From contig NZ_FYEE01000015.1 in the NCBI RefSeq assembly GCF_900187645.1, forward strand, positions 1 through 64,000: a DNA stretch of 64,000 nt, written 5' to 3'. Position 1 is the first letter of the stretch, and each line of letters starts with the position of its first letter. A program made the position numbers and the translations under genes. Positions 34,475 to 43,221 of the stretch are shown in pieces. This DNA is from Pseudomonas sp. Irchel 3E20. Lineage in GTDB: Bacteria > Pseudomonadota > Gammaproteobacteria > Pseudomonadales > Pseudomonadaceae. The notes beneath the pieces are model-generated. The model made no database searches, was not told the origin of the DNA, and saw only the letters and a list, made by a program, of their open reading frames with translations.

Positions 34475-36777
34475 GCCCGTTACCCAGCGATTTTGCCCTG
34501 AGCAACTTGAGCCGCCGCGGCTTCCTCAAAGGCCTCGGCGCCACCGGCGCATTGGTGCTGGCGGCCAGTTGGGGCTGGCAGCAGGCCTTGGCCGACGAAG
34601 CCAAGTTCGGCGCCGAAGGCATGCCCCACGGCGCGGTAGACGACCCCAAGGTGTACGTGAGCATCGCCGCCGACGGCCAGGTCACGGTGCTGTGCAACCG
34701 CTCGGAAATGGGCCAAGGCGTGCGCACCAGCCTGGCCATGGTGGTGGCCGACGAATTGGAAGCAGACTGGGCGCGGGTCAGCGTGGCCCAGGCGCCGGGG
34801 GACGAAGCGCGCTTCGGCAACCAGGACACCGATGGTTCGCGCAGCATGCGCCATTGGTTCGAGCCGATGCGCCGTTGCGGGGCGGCGGCGCGGGCGATGC
34901 TGGAGCAGGCGGCCGCCGCCCAGTGGCAGGTGCCGGTGGGCGAATGCCGGGCCCGCTTGCACCAGGTCATTCACTCGCCCAGTGGCCGCGAACTGGGCTA
35001 CGGCGCATTGGCCAGCGCCGCCGCAGCCTTACCCGTGCCACCGCGTGATGGCCTGCGCCTCAAGGGCCCGGACGAGTACCGCTACATCGGCAAGGAGGCG
35101 ACGCGGGCCATCGACGGCGCCGATATCGTCAACGGCCGGGCTATCTACGGCGCCGACGTGCATTTTGAAGGCATGCTCTACGCCACCGTGGCGCGGCCAC
35201 GGGTGTATGGCGGCAAGGTCAAATCGCTGGACGACAGCGCGGCGCTCAAGGTGCCCGGGGTTATCAAAGTCATGGCCATCGAGGGCCGGCCGTTGCCCTC
35301 GGAGTTCCAGCCCCTGGGCGGTATCGCCGTGATTGCCCGTAACACCTGGGCCGCGATCAAGGGCCGCGAAGCGCTGAAAATCGAGTGGGACGACGGCGCC
35401 AATGCCGGCTACAACTCCATCGCCTATCGCCAGGAGCTGGAAGCCGCCGCCCGCCAACCCGGCAAAGTGGTGCGCAACAGCGGTGACATCGAGCAGGCCA
35501 TGGCCAGCGCTGACAGCAGCCTGGAAGCCGCCTACTACTTGCCGCACCTGGCGCAATCGCCGATGGAGCCGATGGTGGCCATCGCCCGCTTCCAGGATGG
35601 CCACTGCGAAGCCTGGGCGCCGAGCCAGGCACCGCAGGTGACCCGCGAGCGCATTGCCGAACGCCTGGGCATCGGTTTTGAGCAGGTGCGGGTTAACGTC
35701 ACCCTGCTGGGCGGCGGCTTTGGCCGCAAATCCAAGCCGGATTTCATCCTAGAGGCGGCGATCCTGGCCAAGGCCTTCCCCGGCACAGCGGTGCGGGTGC
35801 AGTGGACCCGCGAGGACGACATTCATTTTTCCTACTTCCACACGGTGTCGGCCGAGTACCTCAAGGCCAGCTTGAACAAGGACGGCTTGCCGTCGGGCTG
35901 GTTGCACCGCACGGTGGCGCCGAGTATCACCGCGCTGTTCGCCCCAGGCATGGCCCACGAGGCTGCGTTCGAGCTGGGCATGGGCTTTACCAACATGGCC
36001 TACGCGATCCCCAACGTGCGGCTGGAAAACCCCGAGGCGGCGGCCCATACCCGGGTCGGCTGGTACCGCTCGGTGTCCAACATCCCCCATGGCTTTGCCA
36101 TCCAGAGCTTTGTCGATGAACTGGCCCATAAAGCCGGCCAGGACCCGCTCAAATACCAGCTCAAGTTGTTGGGCCCGGACCGCCAGATCGACCCGCGCAC
36201 CCTCAGCGAAGAGTGGAACTACGGCGAATCCCCCGAGCGCTACCCCATCGACACCGGGCGCCTGCGCCAAGTGCTGGAAGTGGCGGCCAAGGCTGCCGGG
36301 TGGGGCCGGCCACTGCCCAGGGGCCGGGGGCTGGGGCTGGCGGTGCACTACAGCTTCGTCACCTACGTGGCGGCGGTGCTGGAAGTGGAAGTCCAGGACG
36401 ATGGCACCTTGATCGTGCACAAGGCCGATATCGCCGTCGATTGCGGCCCGCAGATCAACCCCGAGCGCATCCGCTCGCAGTTCGAGGGCGCCTGCGTGAT
36501 GGGCCTGGGTAACGCGGTGCTGGGGGAAATCAGCTTCAAGGATGGCCGCGTGCAGCAGGACAACTTCCATATGTACGAAATCGCGCGCATGTCCCTGGCG
36601 CCTCGGGAAATCGCCGTGCACCTGGTCACCCCGCCCGGCGAGGTGCCGTTGGGCGGTGTCGGCGAACCCGGTGTGCCACCCATCGCGCCGGCGCTGTGCA
36701 ACGCGATTTTCGCCGCCACCGGCAAGCGCATCCGTAACTTGCCGGTGCGCTTACAGGCCCAGGGATGGCGCGCCTGA
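34471..36777 (+). CDS. Molybdopterin-binding large subunit, isoquinoline 1-oxidoreductase beta-like
   Basis: This is a 768-residue molybdenum hydroxylase large subunit. The N terminus has a twin-arginine-like signal (LSRRGFLKGLGATGALVLAA). The molybdenum cofactor motifs NRSEMGQGVRTSLAMVVADEL and LLGGGFGRKSKPDFI are present. The catalytic glutamate is in GGVGEPGVPPIAPALCNA. The IorB-type fold lacks an FAD subunit; electrons probably leave via a cytochrome or other acceptor. AGGAGG precedes the ATG at 34471, and the gene overlaps the small-subunit gene by four bases. The substrate (an N-heterocycle or aldehyde) is not determinable. Confidence 0.9.
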   Translation: MSPLPSDFALSNLSRRGFLKGLGATGALVLAASWGWQQALADEAKFGAEGMPHGAVDDPKVYVSIAADGQVTVLCNRSEMGQGVRTSLAMVVADELEADWARVSVAQAPGDEARFGNQDTDGSRSMRHWFEPMRRCGAAARAMLEQAAAAQWQVPVGECRARLHQVIHSPSGRELGYGALASAAAALPVPPRDGLRLKGPDEYRYIGKEATRAIDGADIVNGRAIYGADVHFEGMLYATVARPRVYGGKVKSLDDSAALKVPGVIKVMAIEGRPLPSEFQPLGGIAVIARNTWAAIKGREALKIEWDDGANAGYNSIAYRQELEAAARQPGKVVRNSGDIEQAMASADSSLEAAYYLPHLAQSPMEPMVAIARFQDGHCEAWAPSQAPQVTRERIAERLGIGFEQVRVNVTLLGGGFGRKSKPDFILEAAILAKAFPGTAVRVQWTREDDIHFSYFHTVSAEYLKASLNKDGLPSGWLHRTVAPSITALFAPGMAHEAAFELGMGFTNMAYAIPNVRLENPEAAAHTRVGWYRSVSNIPHGFAIQSFVDELAHKAGQDPLKYQLKLLGPDRQIDPRTLSEEWNYGESPERYPIDTGRLRQVLEVAAKAAGWGRPLPRGRGLGLAVHYSFVTYVAAVLEVEVQDDGTLIVHKADIAVDCGPQINPERIRSQFEGACVMGLGNAVLGEISFKDGRVQQDNFHMYEIARMSLAPREIAVHLVTPPGEVPLGGVGEPGVPPIAPALCNAIFAATGKRIRNLPVRLQAQGWRA

Positions 36778-37763
36778 TGGACAGTGTCGACCTGAACGTG
36801 TTGCGCAGCGTGCTGCAATGGCGCCGTGATGGCCGCGCGGTGGTGCTCTACAGCGTGGTGCAGACCTGGGGCAGCGCGCCCCGCCCGCCAGGGGCGATGC
36901 TGGCGTTGCGCGATGATGGCGTGGTGATCGGCTCGGTGTCCGGCGGCTGCATCGAAGACGACCTGATCGCACGCCTGCATGACGGACGCCTGGCGGCGAG
37001 CGGCCCGCCCGTGGAACTGCTGACCTATGGCGTCAGCCGCGACGAGGCGGCCCGTTTCGGCCTGCCCTGTGGCGGCACCTTGCGCCTGGCCCAGGAACGG
37101 CTCGACGACCCGGCCTGGGTCGCGCAACTGCTGGAGCGCTGCGCGGCCCACGAAATCGTCGCCCGCGAGCTGGACCTGGCCACAGGCCGGGTGACGTTGC
37201 TGGCGGCGGGGCGGGCCGACAGCCTGAGTTTCGATGGGCGCACCTTGCGCGCGATCTACGGCCCGCGCTGGCGCTTGCTGCTGATCGGCGCCGGGCAGCT
37301 CTCGCGCTATGTGGCGCAGATGGCGCGGTTGCTGGATTTCGAGGTGCTGGTCTGCGACCCGCGCGAAGAGTTCAGCCACGGCTGGGACGAGGCCCATGGG
37401 CGGTTCGTCGCGGGCATGCCGGATGACGCGGTGCTCAACATCCACACCGACGAACGCACTGCCATCGTCGCCCTGACCCACGACCCGCGCCTGGACGACA
37501 TGGCCTTGCTCACGGCGCTGGAGTCCCGGGCTTTCTATGTGGGCGCGCTCGGCTCGCGGGCCAACAGCCGCAAACGCCGGGAAAACCTCGCCCAACTGGG
37601 CTTGCCCGGCGCCGCAATCGAGCGCTTGCATGGGCCGATCGGCTTGTACATCGCCAGCCACACGCCAGCGGAGATCGCCCTGTCGCTGCTGGCGCAAATC
37701 GTCGCCCACAAAAACGGCGTGGCCCAGGCCGGCATGCGGCGGGCGGACGAGGCGGCAGCGTGA
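36777..37763 (+). CDS. xdhC: XdhC family protein (molybdenum cofactor insertion)
   Basis: This 328-residue protein belongs to the XdhC/CoxI family, which sulfurates and delivers the molybdenum cofactor to xanthine-dehydrogenase-family enzymes. Motifs are VVQTWGSAPRPPGAMLAL, GSVSGGCIEDDLI and FGLPCGGTLRL. A Rossmann-like C-terminal domain follows (LLIGAGQLSRYVAQMARLL; FYVGALGSRANSRKRRENL). The ATG at 36777 overlaps the previous stop (TGATG); the in-frame ATG at 36765 is an alternative and would lengthen it by four residues. Confidence 0.88.
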   Translation: MDSVDLNVLRSVLQWRRDGRAVVLYSVVQTWGSAPRPPGAMLALRDDGVVIGSVSGGCIEDDLIARLHDGRLAASGPPVELLTYGVSRDEAARFGLPCGGTLRLAQERLDDPAWVAQLLERCAAHEIVARELDLATGRVTLLAAGRADSLSFDGRTLRAIYGPRWRLLLIGAGQLSRYVAQMARLLDFEVLVCDPREEFSHGWDEAHGRFVAGMPDDAVLNIHTDERTAIVALTHDPRLDDMALLTALESRAFYVGALGSRANSRKRRENLAQLGLPGAAIERLHGPIGLYIASHTPAEIALSLLAQIVAHKNGVAQAGMRRADEAAA

Positions 37764-38341
37764 CGCCTTTGGTGGTGGTGCTGGCGGCCGGCCAGGGCAG
37801 GCGCTTTCGCGAGGTGGCGGGGGCGGGGCAGGACAAGTTGCTGGCCCCTTGTGTCGGCCGTGATGGCCATCGTCGGCCGGTGATCGAGCAGGTGCTGCGC
37901 AACCTGCCGGTGCAGTTCACGCGCCGGCTGCTGGTGACCACGGCGGATCGCCCCGGAGTGGCCAGCCTGGCGCGGGCCTATGGCTGCCAGGTGCTGATCG
38001 TCGAGCCGGGCGGTATGGGCGATAGCATCGCTGCGGCGGTCGCTCTCGGGCCTTCTGCGGGTGGTTGGTTGCTGGTGTTGGGGGACATGCCATTTGTGTT
38101 GCCCGCGAGCATCGAGCAGGTGGCTGCCGCGTTGATGCCGGACAGCATCGCGGTGCCGCTGCATCAGGGCGAGCGCGGGCACCCGGTGGGGTTTGGCGCA
38201 GGGTTCGGTGCGACATTGGCGGGGCTGAGTGGGGACCGTGGGGCCAAGCGCCTGTTCGCTTCGGCGCGGGTGGCCGAGGTGGCGGTGCCGGATCTGGGCG
38301 TGCTGTGGGACGTGGACGAGCCGCAGGCCTTGGTGTTCTGA
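37760..38341 (+). CDS. Molybdenum cofactor nucleotidyltransferase-like protein (MocA family)
   Basis: This is a 193-residue nucleotidyltransferase of the MobA/MocA fold. The nucleotide loop is VVVLAAGQGRRFREV, with a shifted but recognisable lysine (AGQDKLLAP). MGDSIAAAVAL and LVLGDMPFVLP match the family. MocA attaches CMP to molybdopterin, giving the cytosine dinucleotide cofactor used by IorB-type enzymes. That agrees with its place at the end of this operon. The GTG start overlaps xdhC by GTGA. It could instead be a GMP transferase. Confidence 0.82.
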   Translation: MTPLVVVLAAGQGRRFREVAGAGQDKLLAPCVGRDGHRRPVIEQVLRNLPVQFTRRLLVTTADRPGVASLARAYGCQVLIVEPGGMGDSIAAAVALGPSAGGWLLVLGDMPFVLPASIEQVAAALMPDSIAVPLHQGERGHPVGFGAGFGATLAGLSGDRGAKRLFASARVAEVAVPDLGVLWDVDEPQALVF

Positions 38342-38349
38342 ACCATAAA

Positions 38350-38383
38350 AAAGCCCCGCCTGATTGCTCAGGCGGGGCTTTTC
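38350..38383. terminator. Bidirectional Rho-independent terminator
   Basis: AAAAGCCCCGCCTGA and TCAGGCGGGGCTTTT form a perfect 15-bp stem around TTGC, with A and T runs on both sides. It ends both the molybdenum hydroxylase operon and the convergent rne gene. Confidence 0.92.
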
Positions 38384-38397
38384 AACAGCTGTTGGCG

Positions 38398-41300
38398 TCA
38401 GGCGAGGGGTTTAGGCTCGTGTTCTGCTTCCAGGGCTTGCGGGTTGTGCTCGACCACTTCTTCGACGCTACGCAGGTTTTCGTCGATGGCAGGCTCGGCG
38501 GCCACTTCGCTAGCCTGGGCTGGCGCCTCGACCACTTCGGCAACCGGCGCCGCTTCCATGGCAGCAGGCGCAGCAGCGCTAGCCAGTTCGGCTTCCTTCT
38601 GCAGACGCTCGGCTTCACGCTTGCGGCGACGCACTTCACGTGGGTCGTTCGGTGCGCGACCGTTTTCGCTGAGTACCACGGCTGGGGCCACTTCGGCGAC
38701 CGGCGCGGCGGCTTCGGCAACCACTGGCGCTTCGACTGCAGCTTCGACGGCTGGCGCCGGCTCAGCAACAGGCTCGGCAACCACTACTTCGGCCACTGGG
38801 GCTGGGGCTTCGACTACAGCAGGCTCCGAGGTCCAGTTGAACGCGGTCTGTTCTTCACGAACCGGCTCTGGTGCGGCTTCTGCCACTGGCACTTGGGCCA
38901 AGGCTTCGATACCGGCCGCAGCCGGCTCTGCGATGGCCACGGCTTCAGGTTCGGCCTGAGGCTCGGCGGCTACTTCCACTTCAGCCACGACGGGCGCTGC
39001 TACGGGCGTGGTCGCTTCAACGGCGGGCGCTTCGACCTGCGGCGCGTCTTCGATGGCAGCGGTGGCGCGTTCGGCTTGCTGGTGTGCCTGGGCTTCGGCC
39101 GGGGCGCTGATGACGGTGCTGGCCACGGCGGCAGTGACGGCCAGGCCGGCAGCCAGGTCGGCGCTGCTTGGTTCTTCGCCGTTCTCGGACTCTTCCGAGC
39201 CTTCGATCACGTTGCCGTTGGCATCACGCTGACGCTCGCGACGGTTGCTGCGACGACGCTGGCCACGGGAGCGGCGGCGTGGGCGATCGCCTTCGGCGCC
39301 GTCCTGACCGTCGTCCTGCAGTTGCTCTTCATTAGGCAGCAGTTCTTCTTCGGCAACGGCGGCTACGGCCTCTTCGGCACGTGGCTGGCGCTCTTCACGT
39401 GGTGGGCGCGGTGCGCGCTCTTCCCGTGGTTGGCGGGCCGGGCGTTCTTCACTCACGGCTGCAACGGCGGCGGCAGCGGCTGGAGCGGCGTCCAGGGGCT
39501 CGCGCAGTTCACGTACCGGGCGCTCTTCACGCTCGCCGCGTGGCTTGCGGTCTTCGCGTGGGGCGCGAGGGGTGCGTTCTTCGCGAGGTGGGCGCGGTGC
39601 GCGTTCTTCGCGGGCGACTGCCGGGGTCTCTTCACGGGCTTCGCGTGGCGCGCGGTCTTCACGTGGCTCACGGGGTTCGCGCGGTGCGCGTTCTTCGCGA
39701 GGGGCACGTTCTTCACGGGGCTTGCGTTCTTCGTCGCGGCGGCCGTTGCGGTTGCGGCTTTGCTGGCGACCGTTACGACGTTCTTCGTTGCGGGCAGGGC
39801 GCTCGCTGGCCGGTTTCTCGACCACGACCGGTGCGGCAGGCTCTTCCTTGGTAGCGAACAGGCTGACCAGGGACTTGACCAGGCCCTTGAACAGGCTCGG
39901 CTCAGGCACGACGGCCGGTGCGACCGGGGCGGCGACGGCTTCGCTCGGTACTGGTGCGTTGGCACGGGCCGGCGCGGTTTTCACGGCGGCTTCCTGGCGA
40001 ACCAGGGTGCGGGTAGCGGCAGCCGGTTGCACTTCTTCCACTTCGGCAGCGGCAGCGGCGATTTCGTAGCTGGACTGGTTGATGTGGGCTTCCGGGCTGT
40101 CATCACGCAGGCGCTGCACTTCAAAGTGCGGCGTCTCGAGGTGATCGTTCGGCAGGATGACGATGCGGGCACGGGTGCGCAGTTCGATCTTGGTGATCGA
40201 GTTGCGTTTTTCGTTGAGCAGGAACGCGGCGACCGGGATCGGCACTTGCGCGCGGACTTCGGCGGTGCGGTCTTTCAGGGCTTCTTCTTCGATCAGGCGC
40301 AGGATCGCCAGGGACAGCGATTCGACGTCACGGATGATGCCGGTGCCGTTGCAGCGCGGGCAAACGATGCCGCTGCTTTCGCCCAGGGACGGACGTAGGC
40401 GCTGACGGGACATTTCCAGCAGGCCGAAGCGCGAGATGCGGCCCACTTGGACGCGGGCGCGGTCGGCTTCCAGGCATTCGCGGACTTTTTCTTCCACGGC
40501 GCGCTGGTTCTTGGCCGGAGTCATGTCGATGAAGTCGATCACGATCAGGCCGCCAATGTCGCGCAGACGCAGTTGGCGGGCGATTTCCTCAGCCGCTTCC
40601 AGGTTGGTCTGCAGGGCGGTTTCTTCGATGTCGCTGCCTTTGGTGGCGCGCGCCGAGTTGATATCGATGGACACCAGGGCTTCGGTCGGATCGATGACGA
40701 TGGAGCCGCCGGACGGCAGTTCGACGACGCGCTGGAATGCGGTTTCGATCTGGCTTTCGATCTGGAAGCGGTTGAACAGCGGCACGCTGTCTTCGTACAG
40801 CTTGATCTTGCTGGCGTACTGCGGCATCACCTGGCGGATGAAAGTCAGGGCCTCGTCCTGGGCTTCAACGCTGTCGATCAGCACTTCGCCGATGTCCTGG
40901 CGCAGGTAATCGCGGATCGCGCGGATGATGACGTTGCTTTCCTGGTAGATCAGGAACGGCGCGGAGCGATCCAGGGACGCTTCTTTAATGGCGGTCCACA
41001 GTTGCAGCAGGTAGTCGAGGTCCCACTGCATTTCTTCGCTGCTGCGGCCAAGGCCGGCAGTGCGCACGATCAGGCCCATGTCGGCAGGCGCCACGAGACC
41101 GTTGAGGGCTTCGCGCAGTTCGTTGCGCTCTTCGCCTTCGATGCGGCGCGAGATGCCGCCGGCACGCGGGTTGTTCGGCATCAGTACCAGATAACGACCG
41201 GCCAGGCTGATGAAGGTGGTCAGGGCTGCGCCCTTGTTGCCACGTTCTTCTTTCTCGACCTGGACGATGACTTCCTGGCCTTCGCTCAGGACGTCCTTGA

Positions 41301-41562
41301 TGTTGACGCGGCCTTCGGGGGCTTTCTTGAAGTATTCGCGGGAGATTTCTTTGAGGGGCAGGAAGCCGTGGCGCTCAGAGCCAAAATCGACAAAGGCAGC
41401 CTCAAGGCTTGGTTCGATGCGAGTAATCCGGCCTTTATAGATGTTGGCCTTCTTCTGCTCGCGTGCACCGGACTCGATGTCCAGGTCGTAGAGGCGCTGG
41501 CCGTCTACCAGTGCAACACGCAACTCTTCGGGTTGAGTTGCGTTAATCAGCATTCTTTTCAT
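38398..41562 (-). CDS. rne: Ribonuclease E
   Basis: This 1054-residue endoribonuclease organises the RNA degradosome. The N-terminal catalytic half has the S1 domain (about 35-120), the catalytic aspartates in ALVSIDINSARATKG and GGLIVIDFIDM, and the Zn-link CPRCNGTG. The C-terminal half is low-complexity: Arg/Pro/Glu-rich repeats of the REERAPREPREP type (about residues 590-740), then Ala/Val/Pro/Glu-rich sequence. This region serves as scaffold and RNA-binding tail. I start at the ATG at 41562 (MKRMLIN). A long 5' leader lies upstream, as in E. coli, where RNase E autoregulates through it. Confidence 0.95.
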   Translation of the reverse strand: MKRMLINATQPEELRVALVDGQRLYDLDIESGAREQKKANIYKGRITRIEPSLEAAFVDFGSERHGFLPLKEISREYFKKAPEGRVNIKDVLSEGQEVIVQVEKEERGNKGAALTTFISLAGRYLVLMPNNPRAGGISRRIEGEERNELREALNGLVAPADMGLIVRTAGLGRSSEEMQWDLDYLLQLWTAIKEASLDRSAPFLIYQESNVIIRAIRDYLRQDIGEVLIDSVEAQDEALTFIRQVMPQYASKIKLYEDSVPLFNRFQIESQIETAFQRVVELPSGGSIVIDPTEALVSIDINSARATKGSDIEETALQTNLEAAEEIARQLRLRDIGGLIVIDFIDMTPAKNQRAVEEKVRECLEADRARVQVGRISRFGLLEMSRQRLRPSLGESSGIVCPRCNGTGIIRDVESLSLAILRLIEEEALKDRTAEVRAQVPIPVAAFLLNEKRNSITKIELRTRARIVILPNDHLETPHFEVQRLRDDSPEAHINQSSYEIAAAAAEVEEVQPAAATRTLVRQEAAVKTAPARANAPVPSEAVAAPVAPAVVPEPSLFKGLVKSLVSLFATKEEPAAPVVVEKPASERPARNEERRNGRQQSRNRNGRRDEERKPREERAPREERAPREPREPREDRAPREAREETPAVAREERAPRPPREERTPRAPREDRKPRGEREERPVRELREPLDAAPAAAAAVAAVSEERPARQPREERAPRPPREERQPRAEEAVAAVAEEELLPNEEQLQDDGQDGAEGDRPRRRSRGQRRRSNRRERQRDANGNVIEGSEESENGEEPSSADLAAGLAVTAAVASTVISAPAEAQAHQQAERATAAIEDAPQVEAPAVEATTPVAAPVVAEVEVAAEPQAEPEAVAIAEPAAAGIEALAQVPVAEAAPEPVREEQTAFNWTSEPAVVEAPAPVAEVVVAEPVAEPAPAVEAAVEAPVVAEAAAPVAEVAPAVVLSENGRAPNDPREVRRRKREAERLQKEAELASAAAPAAMEAAPVAEVVEAPAQASEVAAEPAIDENLRSVEEVVEHNPQALEAEHEPKPLA

Positions 41563-41924
41563 GTAGTACCGTCGGTTTCCGGGCTGCCGGAAACGGCGTT
41601 CGGCACACACGACTTCTCACGGTCGGTGTCAGGTGCGTCAGGAGTGGTTGGCCACTCCCGTGTCTGGCGAGGTTCGTCCAAAGGGGGCGAAGTCGCGACT
41701 TACGCGTCCTGCTTGCTGTGGCTACTTAAGCACTCAGTCAGGAGGAGGAATCAACCGGCGGATGTGGACGAGATGAAGCGTCTAAATATAAGCCTAGTGC
41801 TACACGGTCCGACGGTTGTGCATCTCCACCCTACACGTATCCCTGATAATTCGGGTGCTGCCGCGCGCAGAATCCGCAGCGGGTTGGCATTTACCGTGAG
41901 CTCCGAAAGGGGAGGTCACGCATC

Positions 41925-42026
41925 ATGGCTAATTTAGGCGTTGTTTCCGAAGCCTTCGCCAAGGTTCATTCGCGACTGACTGCACTTTGTGAACTGGCCG
42001 TGAATATCGGCGTAAAAGGCGAGTAA
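41925..42026 (+). CDS. Candidate 33-residue small protein, antisense to the rne leader
   Basis: A 33-codon frame (MANLGVVSEAFAKVHSRLTA, then LCELAVNIGVKGE) starts at an ATG 9 bases after AGGGGAGG, an excellent ribosome-binding site. It ends in TAA. The residue mix is soluble, with a plausible amphipathic helix. It lies on the strand opposite the predicted rne leader, so it would need its own promoter, and I see none that convinces. It may be chance. It does not resemble any family I know. Confidence 0.3.
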   Translation: MANLGVVSEAFAKVHSRLTALCELAVNIGVKGE

Positions 42027-42206
42027 TGACTCTGCTTCTCACGCTCGCTTCAGGCCTCATGTCACCTGCGCTTGTTACACCCGCGAACCTTGCCTGTAAG
42101 TGGCGAAAGCCCCGTAGGACGGCCTCGCGTCCTGATGAATTGCGTTGGTCAGGGCCGGTGGTTGACCGTATATGCGCTGCCCAGGCCGCTTTTGGCGGCG
42201 TTCGCG

Positions 42207-42235
42207 ACTATAGCAGCAATCATTAAGTGCTTCAA
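42207..42235 (-). promoter_or_regulatory. Probable rne promoter
   Basis: Read on the minus strand, TTGAAG (42230-42235) and TATAGT (42207-42212) are separated by 17 bp. Transcription would start near 42200, about 640 nt before the rne ATG. Confidence 0.65.
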
Positions 42236-42264
42236 ATCCATAAAAAATTGTTATCATTCGCGGC

Positions 42265-43221
42265 ATGACGACTACTGCCCCCCCGACCCCCAGTGTCCAG
42301 CTGCTTGAGGTCTCGCCGGAATATGCCGGCCAACGTATCGATAACTTCCTGCTTGCCCGTCTCAAAGGCGTGCCCAAGACCTTGATTTATCGCATTTTGC
42401 GTAAAGGCGAAGTGCGGGTGAACAAGGGCCGGATCAAGCCCGAGTACAAGTTGCAAGCCGGCGATATCGTCCGTGTGCCGCCTGTGCGCGTGCCTGAGCG
42501 CGACGAGCCGGTGCCTTTGGCCCGGGGACTGTTGCAGCGCCTGGAAGCCTCGATTGTCTTTGAAGACAAGGCCCTGATTGTCATTAATAAGCCTGCTGGC
42601 ATTGCCGTGCACGGTGGCAGTGGCTTGAATTTCGGCGTGATCGAGGCCTTTCGTCAGTTGCGCCCGGACACCAAGGAGCTGGAGCTGGTGCACCGCCTCG
42701 ACCGCGACACCTCCGGCCTGCTGATGATCGCGAAGAAGCGCAGCATGCTGCGGCACTTGCACGCGGCATTGCGCGGCGATGGCGTGGACAAACGCTACAT
42801 GGCGCTGGTACGCGGCAACTGGGCGACGTCCATCAAGCAAGTGCGGGCGCCGTTGCAGAAGAGCAACCTGCGTTCCGGCGAGCGCATGGTGGAAGTGGAC
42901 GAGGAGGGCAAGGAGGCGCTGACCCTGTTCAAGGTGCTGCGCCGTTTCGGCGACTTCGCCACCATGGTCGAAGCCAAGCCTGTGACCGGCCGGACTCACC
43001 AGATTCGCGTCCACACGCTGCACGCCGGGCATTGCATTGCCGGTGACAGCAAGTACGGCGATGAAGAGTTCAGCAAGGAAATCCGCGACTTGGGCGGCAA
43101 GCGCCTGTTCCTGCATGCCTACATGCTGACAGTGCCGTTGCCCGATGGTGGCGAGCTCAAGTTGCAGGCGCCGGTCGACGAGATGTGGGCCAAGACCGTG
43201 GAGCGCCTGAGTGCAAGCTGA
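42265..43221 (+). CDS. rluC: 23S rRNA pseudouridine(955/2504/2580) synthase
   Basis: This 318-residue RluA-family enzyme modifies 23S rRNA. The N-terminal S4 domain (about residues 20-80; RIDNFLLARLKGVPKTLIYRILRKGEVRV) binds RNA. The catalytic aspartate D146 is in HRLDRDTSGLLMIAKK. GRTHQIRVHTLHAGHCIAGD is the other conserved block. It diverges from rne, the usual gamma-proteobacterial layout. The ATG at 42265 has no clear ribosome-binding site. A HAD phosphatase gene overlaps its 3' end by 11 bases. Confidence 0.94.
   Translation: MTTTAPPTPSVQLLEVSPEYAGQRIDNFLLARLKGVPKTLIYRILRKGEVRVNKGRIKPEYKLQAGDIVRVPPVRVPERDEPVPLARGLLQRLEASIVFEDKALIVINKPAGIAVHGGSGLNFGVIEAFRQLRPDTKELELVHRLDRDTSGLLMIAKKRSMLRHLHAALRGDGVDKRYMALVRGNWATSIKQVRAPLQKSNLRSGERMVEVDEEGKEALTLFKVLRRFGDFATMVEAKPVTGRTHQIRVHTLHAGHCIAGDSKYGDEEFSKEIRDLGGKRLFLHAYMLTVPLPDGGELKLQAPVDEMWAKTVERLSAS

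Larger units (their letters stand above)
41563..42264. other. 702-bp rne-rluC intergenic region with the long rne leader
   Basis: Most of this gap should be the rne 5' leader read leftward from about 42200, roughly 640 nt. It is GC-rich and rich in local inverted repeats, such as GGTTTCCGGGCTGCCGGAAAC (41574-41594) and GGAGTGGTTGGCCACTCC (41641-41658). In E. coli the rne leader holds hairpins that RNase E binds to reduce its own mRNA. A 33-codon frame on the opposite strand (41925-42026) is listed separately. Confidence 0.6.

Noticed and set aside
40447..41937. 496-codon plus-strand frame opposite rne and into the gap
   Set aside because: Its residues are the antisense of the RNase E catalytic domain. 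The last part (from 41773) has a distant GGAGGAGG but no family match and no codon support.
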